NCBI GenBank assembly: GCA_020201295.1
Contig: JAIVHA010000139.1
Coordinates: 1-33,437, forward strand
Source of the DNA: Lysobacteraceae bacterium
Lineage (GTDB): Bacteria; Pseudomonadota; Gammaproteobacteria; DSM-19610
DNA: 33,437 nt
Direction of reading: 5' to 3'
The notes below the pieces were generated by a model. That model was not told the origin of the DNA, did not search any database, and worked only from the letters and a program-made list of their open reading frames with translations. The translations under genes and the position numbers were made by a program. Positions 17,744 to 25,303 of the stretch are shown piece after piece. Every line of letters starts with the position of its first letter. Within the stretch, counting starts at the first letter, position 1.

Positions 17744-17780
17744 GTAGCCCGGCCGAAGCGAGGCGGATTCCGGGTGCTAT
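17744..17780. repeat. Imperfect palindrome TAGCCCGG...CCGGGTGCTA
   Basis: TAGCCCGG-ccgaagcgaggcggatt-CCGGGTGCTA is an imperfect inverted repeat resembling the GTAGCCCGG...AATCCGGG dispersed repeats known from many proteobacteria. Within the 360 nt between ffs and speD this element and the speD promoter are all I can identify; short open frames here have no coding signs. Confidence 0.55.
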
Positions 17781-17874
17781 CGTGGTTGCCGTGGCGATGG
17801 GGTTCAGGCAAGCCCCCTCTCGTGCAGGCAAGACCGGGAAAATGTTCTACGCTGTTCCGAAATACGTGCTCCCC

Positions 17875-17903
17875 TTGAAACCCGGGGGCCGCATGCCTAC
17901 AGT
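17875..17903 (+). promoter_or_regulatory. Sigma-70-like promoter of speDE
   Basis: TTGAAA (17875-17880), a 17-nt spacer, then TACAGT (17898-17903). Spacing is ideal and four to five of six bases match in each hexamer. Transcription would start near 17910, giving a leader of about 30 nt before the speD start codon with its AAGGAGGAG ribosome-binding site. Prediction by pattern only. Confidence 0.55.
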
Positions 17904-17939
17904 GTGCGGCCCGCTCGTCCACCCTCGAGAAGGAGGAGC

Positions 17940-18392
17940 ATGATGCCGAAAGGAAAGCAGCTGGCCCGGGTCGCGCACGACACGCCGTGGCCAACCTTCC
18001 GGGAGGGCACCGCAACGGACCATTTCATCCGCCGCGATGGAGTCCAGTTCGCCGGCAGCCACTTCATCATCGATCTGTGGGGCGCCACGGAGCTCGACAA
18101 CCTGGCCCTCATGGAGGCCACCCTGCGCCAGGCCGTGGACCGCTGCGGCGCCACCCTGCTGCACATCCACCTGCACCATTTCTCGCCCAACGGCGGTATT
18201 TCCGGGGTGGCGGTGCTGGCGGAATCCCACATCAGCGTGCACACCTGGCCGGAATATGGCTATGCCGCCTTCGATGTATTTATGTGTGGCAATACAAATC
18301 CGGTAGAATCACTCCCCATATTCGAACAGGCCTTCCGCCCCGCGCGGTCGGACATCCAGGAACTCATGCGAGGACGCATCCAGAATGGCTGA
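17940..18392 (+). CDS. speD: S-adenosylmethionine decarboxylase proenzyme
   Basis: Makes decarboxylated AdoMet, the aminopropyl donor for spermidine. The protein is a 150-residue class 1B-type (SpeH-like) proenzyme that cleaves itself between Glu95 and Ser96 in LAESHISVHTWPE to form the pyruvoyl cofactor. Other family marks are HFIIDLWG, LLHIHLHHFSPNGGISGVAV and the FMCGN segment near the C-terminus with the catalytic Cys. The start is ATG at 17940 (a second ATG follows directly) because AAGGAGGAG lies just upstream; the reading frame is open further left, without a ribosome-binding site. It overlaps speE by 8 nt, so the two enzymes of the same pathway are translationally coupled. Confidence 0.96.
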   Translation: MMPKGKQLARVAHDTPWPTFREGTATDHFIRRDGVQFAGSHFIIDLWGATELDNLALMEATLRQAVDRCGATLLHIHLHHFSPNGGISGVAVLAESHISVHTWPEYGYAAFDVFMCGNTNPVESLPIFEQAFRPARSDIQELMRGRIQNG

Positions 18393-19239
18393 TCTTTTCC
18401 AGGAAAACCTCTACTCCGATTATTCCCAGTGCTTCAAGAAGGACGAAGTGCTGTTTCAGAGCGAAACCGAACACCAGGAACTGATCATTTTCCGCAATGA
18501 TTCCTTCGGCCGGGTGATGGCCCTGGACGGCGTCATCCAGACCACCGAGCGCGACGAATTCATCTACCACGAAATGATGGTGCACGTGCCCCTGTTCGCC
18601 CACCCCGCCCCCCGCAAAGTGCTCATCATCGGCGGTGGCGACGGCGGCATCCTGCGCGAGGTGCTGAAGCACCCGAACATCGAATCCGTGACCCAGGCGG
18701 AGATCGACCAGGCGGTCATCGACCTGTGCACCAGGTTCCTGCCGCGCCATTCCGATGGTGCCTACCAGGATCCCCGCGCCCATATCGTCATCGACGACGG
18801 TGCCGAGTTCGTGCGCAACTGCCAGGACAAGTTCGACGTCATCATCTCCGATTCCACCGATCCCTTCGGTCCCGGCGAGGCCCTGTTCACCAAGGATTTC
18901 TATGCCGCGGAGAAGACGTGCCTGAACGAAGGCGGGATCATGGTGGCCCAGAACGGCGTGGCCTTCATGCAGTTGAGCGAAGTGGTCACCTCGAAGAAAC
19001 GCCTCAAGCCCCTGTACCAGGACGTGCATTTCTACAGCGCCTCGGTACCCACCTACATCGGCGGCATCATGTGCTTTGCCTGGGCGACGGATGACGAGAT
19101 CCTGCGCCAAAACACCGCCGCCAGCCTGCGCCAGCGTTTTGAGGCCAGCGGCGTCAAGACCCGCTATTACAATCCGGAAATCCACGTCGCCAGCTTTGCG
19201 CTGCCGCAGTATGTGATGGAGGCGCTGGCGACGGTGTAG
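18385..19239 (+). CDS. speE: Spermidine synthase (polyamine aminopropyltransferase)
   Basis: Transfers the aminopropyl group from decarboxylated AdoMet to putrescine. The 284-residue length is normal. The N-terminal beta-domain (residues 1-60) contains ALDGVIQTTERDEFIYHEMM. The Rossmann core has the AdoMet-binding motif VLIIGGGDGGILREVLKH at about 79-96, the Asp-containing VTQAEIDQAVIDL, IDDGAEFV, and the active-site DVIISDSTDPFGPGEALF with the catalytic Asp. Start overlaps the end of speD (ATGGCTGA). Together with speD and the convergent speC it covers the ornithine-to-spermidine pathway. Confidence 0.97.
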   Translation: MADLFQENLYSDYSQCFKKDEVLFQSETEHQELIIFRNDSFGRVMALDGVIQTTERDEFIYHEMMVHVPLFAHPAPRKVLIIGGGDGGILREVLKHPNIESVTQAEIDQAVIDLCTRFLPRHSDGAYQDPRAHIVIDDGAEFVRNCQDKFDVIISDSTDPFGPGEALFTKDFYAAEKTCLNEGGIMVAQNGVAFMQLSEVVTSKKRLKPLYQDVHFYSASVPTYIGGIMCFAWATDDEILRQNTAASLRQRFEASGVKTRYYNPEIHVASFALPQYVMEALATV

Positions 19240-19272
19240 GGGCGGCTCTGGCCGCGCATGCCGTTTGAGGGG

Positions 19273-19381
19273 GTTCGCGGGCAAAGCCCGCTCCTACGGG
19301 GGTGGCCCGTGAAAATCCTGTAGGAGCGGCCTTGGCCGCGAATGGCCTGGGGTGGCATTCGCGGCCAAGGCCGCTCCTACA
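19273..19381. repeat. Two palindromic elements of the GTAGGAGCGG family
   Basis: The left part (19273-19299, TTCGCGGGCAAAGCCCGCTCCTAC) is a single arm of the same kind as in the 13383-13443 element. The right part (19319-19381) is a nearly perfect inverted repeat with about 26-nt arms starting TGTAGGAGCGGCCTTGGCC. The two subtypes (GGGC and GGCC cores) stand side by side between the convergent speE and speC genes. Confidence 0.9.
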
Positions 19382-19396
19382 TTTCCTCGGACGACG

Positions 19397-20560
19397 CTAC
19401 ACGAAATAGGCCTTCAGCGGCGGAAAGCCGTTGAAGGCAATGGAACTGTAGCTGGTGGTATAAGCGCCGGTGGACAACCAGTACAGGCGGTCGCCTTCTT
19501 CCAGGGACAGGGGCAGGGGCACCTTGTTGTCTTCGTACATGATGTCCATGCTGTCGCAGGTGGGCCCGGACAACACCGCTTCCTCGGGCTTGCCCTGGCG
19601 CTCGGTGAAGATGGGGTACTTGATGGATTCACCCAGGGTCTCGATCAGACCACCGAACACGCCGATGTCGGTGTATACCCAGCGATGCAGGCCGTAGCGG
19701 GACTTGCGGGAAATCAGCACCACCTCACTGACGATCACCCCCGATTCGCCTACCAGGGAACGGCCCGGCTCCAGCATGATCTCCGGCATTTCGTCGCCGA
19801 AGTCCTCCTGCAGGAAGCGGGTGATCTCCTCGCAGTAATGGGGGATTTCATGGGTACGGTTGACATAATGGGCCGGGAAGCCGCCGCCCATGTTGATCTG
19901 GCGCAGCTTCACACCATGGGATTCCAGCTTGTCGAAGATGAATTTCACCTTGGCCAGCGCCGCGTCCCAGGCCCCGAGGTCACGCTGTTGTGAGCCCACA
20001 TGGAAGGAGATCCCCGCAGGGTCCAGGCCGAGGTCACGGGCCAGCAGGATCATGTCCACCACCATTTCCTGCTGGCAGCCGAACTTGCGCGACAGCGGCC
20101 AGTCGGCCGTTTCCGTACCCTCGGTGAGCACGCGGATGTGCAGGTGGGCGCCCGGCGCCTCGCGCGCGATGCGGCGCACATCCATTTCCGAATCACTGGC
20201 AAACACGCGCACGCCCTTCTCATAGGCATAGCGCACGTCCACCGCCTTCTTGATGGTGTTGCCATAGCTGATGCGGTCTGGCGTCACGCCCAGGCCCATC
20301 ACCAGGTCCAGCTCATAACGCGAAGCGATATCGAAGCAGCAACCCAGGCCCGCCAGCAGCTTGAGCACCTCGGGTGCCGGATTGGCCTTGACCGCGTAGT
20401 AGATCCTGGCGGTCGGGAAGCCTTCCCGCAGCTCCTGGTACTTGGCCCGCACCGTGTCCAGGTGCACCACCAGGAAGGGGGTCTGCTGGGTATCCGCCAG
20501 GGCCCGGATACGGGCCCACTCTGCATCACTGAAATGTCTGCGTAGCTGTGACTTATTCAT
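19397..20560 (-). CDS. speC: Ornithine decarboxylase (alanine racemase-fold, PLP-dependent)
   Basis: Fold type III PLP enzyme that decarboxylates ornithine to putrescine; lysine is a possible alternative substrate. The 387 residues match the bacterial eukaryote-like ODC family. The PLP lysine is Lys58 in YYAVKANP. Other motifs are HVGSQQ, GGGFPAHY, EPGRSLVGESG and the active-site SGPTCDSMD with the catalytic Cys. A C-terminal AYTTSYSSIAFNGF motif completes the barrel-facing site. The start ATG at 20560 is at the usual position; the best purine stretch, GGGAG, is further upstream than normal. The 5' leader contains a terminator-like hairpin at 20692-20719. It faces speDE, with which it forms a complete spermidine pathway. 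Confidence 0.93.
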   Translation of the reverse strand: MNKSQLRRHFSDAEWARIRALADTQQTPFLVVHLDTVRAKYQELREGFPTARIYYAVKANPAPEVLKLLAGLGCCFDIASRYELDLVMGLGVTPDRISYGNTIKKAVDVRYAYEKGVRVFASDSEMDVRRIAREAPGAHLHIRVLTEGTETADWPLSRKFGCQQEMVVDMILLARDLGLDPAGISFHVGSQQRDLGAWDAALAKVKFIFDKLESHGVKLRQINMGGGFPAHYVNRTHEIPHYCEEITRFLQEDFGDEMPEIMLEPGRSLVGESGVIVSEVVLISRKSRYGLHRWVYTDIGVFGGLIETLGESIKYPIFTERQGKPEEAVLSGPTCDSMDIMYEDNKVPLPLSLEEGDRLYWLSTGAYTTSYSSIAFNGFPPLKAYFV

Positions 20561-20691
20561 TGGCTATTGGCACCATCGCTCCCATCAAGGAGTGAATTGA
20601 GATGTTAAAAACTGTACCTGCCCCATGACGGGCACATGAACCGTAAGGATAGTCGCTCCCCGGACCCGGCCACCGCTATTCCTTACCAATC

Positions 20692-20719
20692 AAAAAAGGC
20701 CCCGCAAGGGAGCCTTTTT
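20692..20719. terminator. Bidirectional terminator-like hairpin upstream of speC
   Basis: AAAAAAGGC-CCC-gcaa-GGG-A-GCCTTTTT folds into a GC stem flanked by A and T runs, so it could end transcription on either strand. On the minus strand it lies about 130 nt before the speC start codon with no gene between it and the hydrolase-side region, so it may attenuate speC or end a short unseen RNA. A small palindrome GCTGGCGCACCAGC is at 20743-20756. Confidence 0.6.
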
Positions 20720-20807
20720 GGATTCGTCGGCCGCGTCCGCGTGCTGGCGCACCAGCAATAACCATATGAATGACCTTCGCCATGATGAGGCGAAACGGAG
20801 TCCTTCC

Positions 20808-21035
20808 ATGACCAGAACCCTGAGCCAGAAAATCACCTTCGCCATCGCCCTGCTCTGCTATTTGGCCGCGGCCGGCTTTGCACTTGGCGCCTTTGCCTAC
20901 GCAGGAGCTGGCGAAGACGGCAGCATCATGAAGGCCAGTCTCGCGGCCACCGCCTTCTTCTTCCTTACCGTCGGTGTGGTGCTACATGTGATCGGCAACG
21001 CGAAACTCAAGGGACTGCTGCAATTGCACAACTGA
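20808..21035 (+). CDS. Small two-helix membrane protein, unknown function
   Basis: A 75-residue protein with two hydrophobic helices (about residues 10-32 and 43-62) separated by a short loop with GAGEDGSIMK, and a short basic tail ending LLQLHN. I do not recognise a named family. GGAG a few bases before the ATG at 20808 supports this start; another ATG at 20766 would add 14 polar residues. Its stop TGA lies at 21033-21035, where the next gene's reading frame is already open, which suggests close coupling with the downstream hydrolase. Confidence 0.7.
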   Translation: MTRTLSQKITFAIALLCYLAAAGFALGAFAYAGAGEDGSIMKASLAATAFFFLTVGVVLHVIGNAKLKGLLQLHN

Positions 21036-21082
21036 AGGCATACCTGGCGGCAGACCACGCGCTGACCGACGATGGTTACCGC

Positions 21083-21961
21083 TTGCCACTCTATCAGCGG
21101 GGACCGCAGGGAACACCACGGGCGGTGGTCCTCGCCCTGCACGGCTTCGGTGACCATGCGGGGTCCTTCCAGCCCCTGGCCGCGAGCTTCGTACGCGCCG
21201 GCATCGCCCTCTATGCCTATGACCAGCGTGGCTTCGGGGCCACGGTCGGGGCCGGCCACTGGGCGGGCCATGCCTCCATGGTGAAAGACGCACGCACCCT
21301 GGCGCGACTATTGCGCCAGCGCTACCCGGATAGCCCCTTCTATCTGATCGGCAAGAGCATGGGCGGGGCCGTTGCCCTGCTGGCCATGACGGAGCAACCG
21401 TCACCGCCCGTGGATGGAGTGGCCCTCATCGCCCCGGCCGTCTGGGCACGCAAGACCATGCCCTGGTACCAGCGCCAGGGCCTGCGCCTGCTGGCCCGGA
21501 TCGCGCCCGGCCTCGCACTTGGTAACAGCGCGGCCCACCGCCTGGGCATCCGGCCCACCGACGACCCGGAGGTGACCCGCGCCCTGCGCCAGGACCCGCT
21601 GGTACTCAAGCGCTACCGCATGGATACCCTCGACGGCCTTGCCCGCCTGATGGACGCGGCACTACAGGCCGCACCACGCCTCCCGGGCCCAGCCCTGCTA
21701 CTTTATGGTGAACAGGATCTGGTGATCCCGCCAGAACCGGTCTGTGAACTGCTGGCGCGCCTGCCCGACCCCGCTCAGGGTATCTGGCGCATGGCCCTTT
21801 ATCCGCGGGGCTACCATATGCTCACCCGCTACACGGGCGCCGCGCAAACCCACCAGGACCTGGTGGCCTGGGTGCTAGACCCCGACGCCACGCTGCCCTC
21901 GGGGCAGGAAGTGGACCGCGACCGGGCCCGGCAACGGCTTTGCCCATCGGCAATACCATAA
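21083..21961 (+). CDS. Alpha/beta hydrolase (lysophospholipase / monoacylglycerol lipase type)
   Basis: A serine hydrolase with the typical order of motifs: LALHGFGDHAGSF (oxyanion region), YDQRGFGAT, the nucleophile elbow GKSMGG with the catalytic Ser, LLLYGEQDLVIPPEP carrying the Asp, and the GYHMLT His near the C-terminus. It resembles COG2267-type lysophospholipases; the substrate is unknown. The listed start is a TTG, which cuts into the family's first strand. The frame stays open upstream through LTDDGYRLPL, with a CTG at 21032 that overlaps the previous stop as CTGA. The true start is probably upstream and non-standard. The gene ends 190 nt before cbbL, but nothing links it to carbon fixation. 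Confidence 0.85.
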   Translation: MPLYQRGPQGTPRAVVLALHGFGDHAGSFQPLAASFVRAGIALYAYDQRGFGATVGAGHWAGHASMVKDARTLARLLRQRYPDSPFYLIGKSMGGAVALLAMTEQPSPPVDGVALIAPAVWARKTMPWYQRQGLRLLARIAPGLALGNSAAHRLGIRPTDDPEVTRALRQDPLVLKRYRMDTLDGLARLMDAALQAAPRLPGPALLLYGEQDLVIPPEPVCELLARLPDPAQGIWRMALYPRGYHMLTRYTGAAQTHQDLVAWVLDPDATLPSGQEVDRDRARQRLCPSAIP

Positions 21962-21977
21962 GTAGTATTTATAGTCT

Positions 21978-22007
21978 TTATCATTATTATTGACTGTTAT
22001 TTATACT
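21978..22007 (+). promoter_or_regulatory. Candidate promoter of the cbb operon in an AT-rich island
   Basis: TTATCA (21978-21983), an 18-nt spacer, then TATACT (22002-22007). It lies in a sharply AT-rich stretch (21960-22007) within a GC-rich genome, followed by a run of nine Cs. Several T-N11-A patterns, the loose LysR-type operator form used by CbbR, can be found in the same stretch, but that motif is too degenerate to prove an operator. The leader to the cbbL start would be about 140 nt. No cbbR gene is present in the window. Confidence 0.45.
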
Positions 22008-22113
22008 GCCCCCCCCCTAGGATTGCCCTCCGACACTGAGCACTGCCACTCGCACGTGACCCGCATGGCGCGCGCGGTGACAAACAGGCAGCGGTGGAGA
22101 GTATCTCGCAACG

Positions 22114-22130
22114 CTGTAGTCCCACTACAG
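22114..22130 (+). promoter_or_regulatory. Perfect hairpin in the cbbL leader
   Basis: CTGTAGT-CCC-ACTACAG is a perfect 7-bp stem with a 3-nt loop, ending 8 nt before the AAGGAG ribosome-binding site of cbbL (22139-22144). It could stabilise the mRNA or influence ribosome access. It might equally be a protein-binding operator. No sequence evidence decides between these. Confidence 0.5.
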
Positions 22131-22151
22131 TTATCACTAAGGAGTCAGACC

Positions 22152-23570
22152 ATGGCCAAGAGCTACAACGCGGGTGTAAAAGAGTACCGCGAAACATACT
22201 GGATGCCCGACTACACCCCGAAGGACACCGATATCCTGGCGTGCTTCAAGATCACCCCCCAGGCAGGCGTGCCCCGTGAAGAAGTCGCGGCCGCGGTTGC
22301 CGCCGAGTCTTCCACCGGCACCTGGACCACCGTGTGGACCGACCTGCTGACCGACCTGGATTACTACAAGGGCCGCGCCTATGCCATCGAAGACGTGCCC
22401 GGTGACGACACCTGCTTCTATGCCTTCGTGGCCTACCCGATCGACCTGTTCGAAGAAGGCTCCGTGGTCAACGTGCTGACCTCGCTGGTCGGCAACGTAT
22501 TCGGCTTCAAGGCCCTGCGCGCCCTGCGTCTGGAAGACATCCGCTTCCCGATCGCCTACGTCATGACCTGCAACGGCCCGCCCCAGGGCATCCAGGTCGA
22601 ACGCGACATCATGAACAAGTACGGCCGTCCGCTGCTGGGCTGCACCATCAAGCCCAAACTCGGCCTGTCCGCCAAGAACTACGGCCGCGCCTGCTACGAA
22701 GGCCTGCGCGGTGGTCTGGACTTCACCAAGGACGACGAAAACGTCAACTCCCAGCCGTTCATGCGCTGGCGTCACCGCTTCGATTTCGTGATGGAAGCCA
22801 TCCACAAGGCTGAAGCCGAGACCGGCGAGCGCAAGGGTCACTACCTGAACGTCACCGCCCCGACCGCGGACGAAATGATGCGTCGTGCCGAGTACGCCAA
22901 GGAAATCGGCGCGCCGATCATCATGCACGACTACCTGACCGGCGGCCTGTCGGCCAACACCCAGCTGGCGCAGTGGTGCCAGCGCAACGGCATGCTGCTG
23001 CACATCCACCGCGCCATGCACGCCGTGCTCGACCGCAACCCCCACCACGGCATACACTTCCGCGTACTGACCAAGGTGCTGCGTCTGTCCGGTGGTGACC
23101 ACCTGCATTCCGGTACCGTCGTCGGCAAGCTGGAAGGCGACCGCGAGGCCACCCTGGGCTGGATCGACACCATGCGCGATTCCTTCATCAAGGAAGACCG
23201 TGCCCGCGGCCTGTTCTTCGACCAGGATTGGGGTTCCATGCCGGGCGTCCTGCCGGTAGCCTCCGGTGGTATCCACGTATGGCACATGCCGGCACTGGTA
23301 TCCATCTTCGGTGACGACTCCGTGCTGCAGTTCGGTGGCGGCACCCTGGGCCATCCCTGGGGTAATGCAGCCGGCGCCGCGGCCAACCGCGTCGCGGTCG
23401 AGGCCTGCGTCGAAGCCCGTAACTCCGGCGTGGAGATCGAGAAGGAAGGCAAGGACATCCTTGCAAACGCCGCCAAGTCCAGCCCCGAACTCAAGATCGC
23501 CATGGAAACCTGGAAAGAGATCAAGTTCGAATTCGACACGGTTGACAAGCTCGACGTCAAGCACAAGTAA
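22152..23570 (+). CDS. cbbL: RuBisCO large subunit, Form IA
   Basis: Catalytic subunit of ribulose-1,5-bisphosphate carboxylase, the CO2-fixing enzyme of the Calvin cycle; 472 residues. Active-site marks: [11 protein letters not shown] with the carbamylated Lys193, TIKPKLGLS with the catalytic Lys, HIHRAMHA, loop-6 [10 protein letters not shown], and the phosphate-binding [10 protein letters not shown] and [11 protein letters not shown]. The sequence is closest in my memory to Form IA of Acidithiobacillus-type chemolithotrophs. Asp81 in IEDVPGDD appears to match the acidic surface residue reported as the CbbO contact in A. ferrooxidans. ATG at 22152 follows AAGGAG; the open frame further left is not coding. 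Downstream cbbQ and cbbO and the absence of carboxysome genes mark it as the cytosolic IAq subtype. Confidence 0.98.
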   Translation: MAKSYNAGVKEYRETYWMPDYTPKDTDILACFKITPQAGVPREEVAAAVAAESSTGTWTTVWTDLLTDLDYYKGRAYAIEDVPGDDTCFYAFVAYPIDLFEEGSVVNVLTSLVGNVFGFKALRALRLEDIRFPIAYVMTCNGPPQGIQVERDIMNKYGRPLLGCTIKPKLGLSAKNYGRACYEGLRGGLDFTKDDENVNSQPFMRWRHRFDFVMEAIHKAEAETGERKGHYLNVTAPTADEMMRRAEYAKEIGAPIIMHDYLTGGLSANTQLAQWCQRNGMLLHIHRAMHAVLDRNPHHGIHFRVLTKVLRLSGGDHLHSGTVVGKLEGDREATLGWIDTMRDSFIKEDRARGLFFDQDWGSMPGVLPVASGGIHVWHMPALVSIFGDDSVLQFGGGTLGHPWGNAAGAAANRVAVEACVEARNSGVEIEKEGKDILANAAKSSPELKIAMETWKEIKFEFDTVDKLDVKHK

Positions 23571-23588
23571 GCTTGCGGCGTAATCCCT

Positions 23589-23614
23589 GGCGAGACAGCC
23601 GCGGCTGTCCCGCC
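23589..23614 (+). promoter_or_regulatory. Stem-loop between cbbL and cbbS
   Basis: GGCGaGACAGCC-gc-GGCTGTCcCGCC gives a 12-pair stem with one mismatch in the 82-nt gap. It has no T-run, so it is not a standard terminator. A role as an mRNA-stabilising or processing element that sets the ratio of large to small subunit is plausible from other operons but unproven here. Confidence 0.6.
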
Positions 23615-23652
23615 ACTCAACCGAATTGGAATATTAGCTTGGAGTAAAACCC

Positions 23653-24009
23653 ATGAGTGACGTACAAGACTACAAATCAAGCTTGAGCAGCACCGAAAGC
23701 CGCAAGTTTGAAACCTTTTCCTACCTGCCGGAGATGACCCCGGAGCAGACCCGCAAGCAGATCGAGTACATCGTGAGCAAGGGCTGGAACCCCGGCATCG
23801 AGCACACCGAGCCGGAAAACGCCTTCGGCAACTACTGGTACATGTGGAAGCTGCCGATGTTCGGCGAAACCGATGTCGACGCGATCCTGGCCGAACTGGA
23901 AGCCTGCCACAAGGCCCACCCGAAGAATCACGTGCGTCTTCTGGGCTTCGACAACTACTCCCAGTCCGCGGGTGCCTCGATGGTCATCTACCGCGGCAAG
24001 ACGGTCTGA
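23653..24009 (+). CDS. cbbS: RuBisCO small subunit, Form I
   Basis: Small subunit of the L8S8 holoenzyme, 118 residues, normal for Form IA. Recognisable parts: [34 protein letters not shown], the core [15 protein letters not shown], a helix with [25 protein letters not shown], and the C-terminal [14 protein letters not shown] precedes the ATG at 23653. It is separated from cbbL by 82 nt with a stem-loop and is followed by a strong terminator, so cbbL-cbbS is probably the most abundant transcript of the operon. Confidence 0.97.
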   Translation: MSDVQDYKSSLSSTESRKFETFSYLPEMTPEQTRKQIEYIVSKGWNPGIEHTEPENAFGNYWYMWKLPMFGETDVDAILAELEACHKAHPKNHVRLLGFDNYSQSAGASMVIYRGKTV

Positions 24010-24033
24010 GTCGGTAGGGGAGCAATGCCATCC

Positions 24034-24074
24034 AAAGCCCCTGCCCGCATAAAACCGGACGGGGGCTTTTTTTT
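24034..24074 (+). terminator. Rho-independent terminator after cbbS
   Basis: AAAGCCCC-tg-CCCG-cataaaac-CGGA-CGGGGGCTTTTTTTT: a GC-rich stem followed by eight Ts. It stands inside the cbb operon, between the RuBisCO genes and the activase genes, and would let only part of the transcripts continue to cbbQ and cbbO. Confidence 0.85.
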
Positions 24075-24091
24075 GACTAACGGGATGATCC

Positions 24092-24406
24092 ATGGATAAA
24101 CCGAAGAAATACGTTGGCCTCGACAAGGAAATCAATGGCGGCATGACCACCATTGGCAAGATCATTCGCGATGCCTGGGTGTTCGGGATTATCCCGGAAA
24201 CGGAAACCTGCGAGGGATGGAATCTCGCCGGAATAGATGCCTTGCTGCAGAAGGTCAACCACGAGTGGGACAAGTACAGCTGCCTGGTCAGCCGCTTGCC
24301 ACCGGACCTGCGTGAGCGCCATCAACGCATTCATGACGAAGCCATTGCCCGCGCCAAGGCGGCCGGGTGGAATGGCGAAGTCGAAACTGACGACGAAACC
24401 AAGTGA
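24092..24406 (+). CDS. Conserved-looking unknown protein between cbbS and cbbQ
   Basis: A 104-residue soluble protein, beginning MDKPKKYVGLDKEINGGMTT and including a segment with CEGWNLAGIDALLQKV, then a helical KYSCLVSRLPPDLRERHQRIHDEAIARAKAAGW stretch and an acidic tail. I do not recognise a family and see no motif for catalysis or metal binding. It sits in the same orientation, 18 nt after the intra-operon terminator and 46 nt before cbbQ, so a role in RuBisCO assembly or activation is a reasonable guess from context only. The ATG at 24092 has a weak GGGATGA upstream. Codon use looks like that of its neighbours. Confidence 0.75.
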   Translation: MDKPKKYVGLDKEINGGMTTIGKIIRDAWVFGIIPETETCEGWNLAGIDALLQKVNHEWDKYSCLVSRLPPDLRERHQRIHDEAIARAKAAGWNGEVETDDETK

Positions 24407-24452
24407 CGGCTTCGTATACGGATTGACACCGTACAACATCATGGGGTGATAC

Positions 24453-25262
24453 ATGTCTGCTGTCGATATTGAACAATACAAGGTCAAGCAAGAACCCTTC
24501 TACATGTCCGTGGCGAACGAGGTCGAGCTGTACGAAGCCGCCTACGGCGCACGTATGCCGATGATGCTCAAGGGCCCGACCGGCTGCGGCAAATCGCGCT
24601 TCGTGGAATACATGGCCTGGAAGCTGGGACGCCCGCTGATCACCGTGGCCTGTAACGAAGACATGACCGCCTCTGACCTGGTAGGCCGTTTCCTGCTCGA
24701 CAAGGAAGGCACCAAGTGGCAGGATGGCCCGCTCACCACGGCAGCGCGCATCGGCGCCATCTGCTATCTCGACGAGGTGGTCGAGGCACGCCAGGACACC
24801 ACGGTGGTGATTCATCCCCTGACCGACCACCGCCGCACCCTGCCCCTGGACAAGAAGGGCGAACTGGTCGAGGCGCACAAGGATTTCCAGCTGGTGATCT
24901 CCTACAATCCTGGATACCAGAGCCTGATGAAGGACCTGAAGCAGTCCACCAAGCAACGCTTCGGCGCGCTGGACTTCGATTATCCGGCAGAGGAGATCGA
25001 AATCGACATCGTCGCCAAGGAGTCGGGCGTGGACAAGGACATCGCGGCCAAGCTGGTGCAGATCGCCCACCGCGCTCGCAACCTGAAGGGACACGGCCTG
25101 GACGAGGGCATCTCCACCCGTCTGCTGGTGTACTCCGGCCAGCTGATCGCGAAGGGCGTCGAACCAAATGCCGCCTGCACCATGACCATGGTGACGCCGC
25201 TGACCGACGACCCGGATATGCGCGACACCCTGAACGCCGCGGTACAGACGTTCTTTGATTGA
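24453..25262 (+). CDS. cbbQ: RuBisCO activase AAA+ subunit CbbQ
   Basis: MoxR-type AAA+ ATPase that, with CbbO, removes inhibitory sugar phosphates from RuBisCO. The 269-residue length is typical. Walker A GPTGCGKS is at 41-48, Walker B ICYLDE at 103-108, a sensor-1 type [10 protein letters not shown] follows, and the C-terminal helical lid contains [27 protein letters not shown] with the sensor-2 Arg. GGGGTGAT lies just before the ATG at 24453. It is followed after 41 nt by the cbbO fusion gene. In known systems six CbbQ bind one CbbO. Confidence 0.96.
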   Translation: MSAVDIEQYKVKQEPFYMSVANEVELYEAAYGARMPMMLKGPTGCGKSRFVEYMAWKLGRPLITVACNEDMTASDLVGRFLLDKEGTKWQDGPLTTAARIGAICYLDEVVEARQDTTVVIHPLTDHRRTLPLDKKGELVEAHKDFQLVISYNPGYQSLMKDLKQSTKQRFGALDFDYPAEEIEIDIVAKESGVDKDIAAKLVQIAHRARNLKGHGLDEGISTRLLVYSGQLIAKGVEPNAACTMTMVTPLTDDPDMRDTLNAAVQTFFD

Positions 25263-25303
25263 TCGGGGTGATGTGGTTCAAACATGGTTTGTAGAGATTC
25301 CAT

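Noticed and set aside
13383-19381. CRISPR array suggested by repeated GTAGGAGCGG and GTCGGGCT motifs
   Set aside because: The copies are inverted within each element and scattered kilobases apart; there are no regular spacers or direct repeats and no cas genes.
21990-22151. N-terminal extension of cbbL in the open frame
   Set aside because: RuBisCO large subunits begin at the ATG at 22152, which has AAGGAG at correct spacing; the extension covers the promoter, the C-run and the hairpin.
24407-24452. Separate promoter for cbbQ (TTGACA near 24422)
   Set aside because: A good TTGACA is present, but the hexamer 17 nt downstream (GTGATA) is poor and overlaps the ribosome-binding site, leaving no room for a leader.
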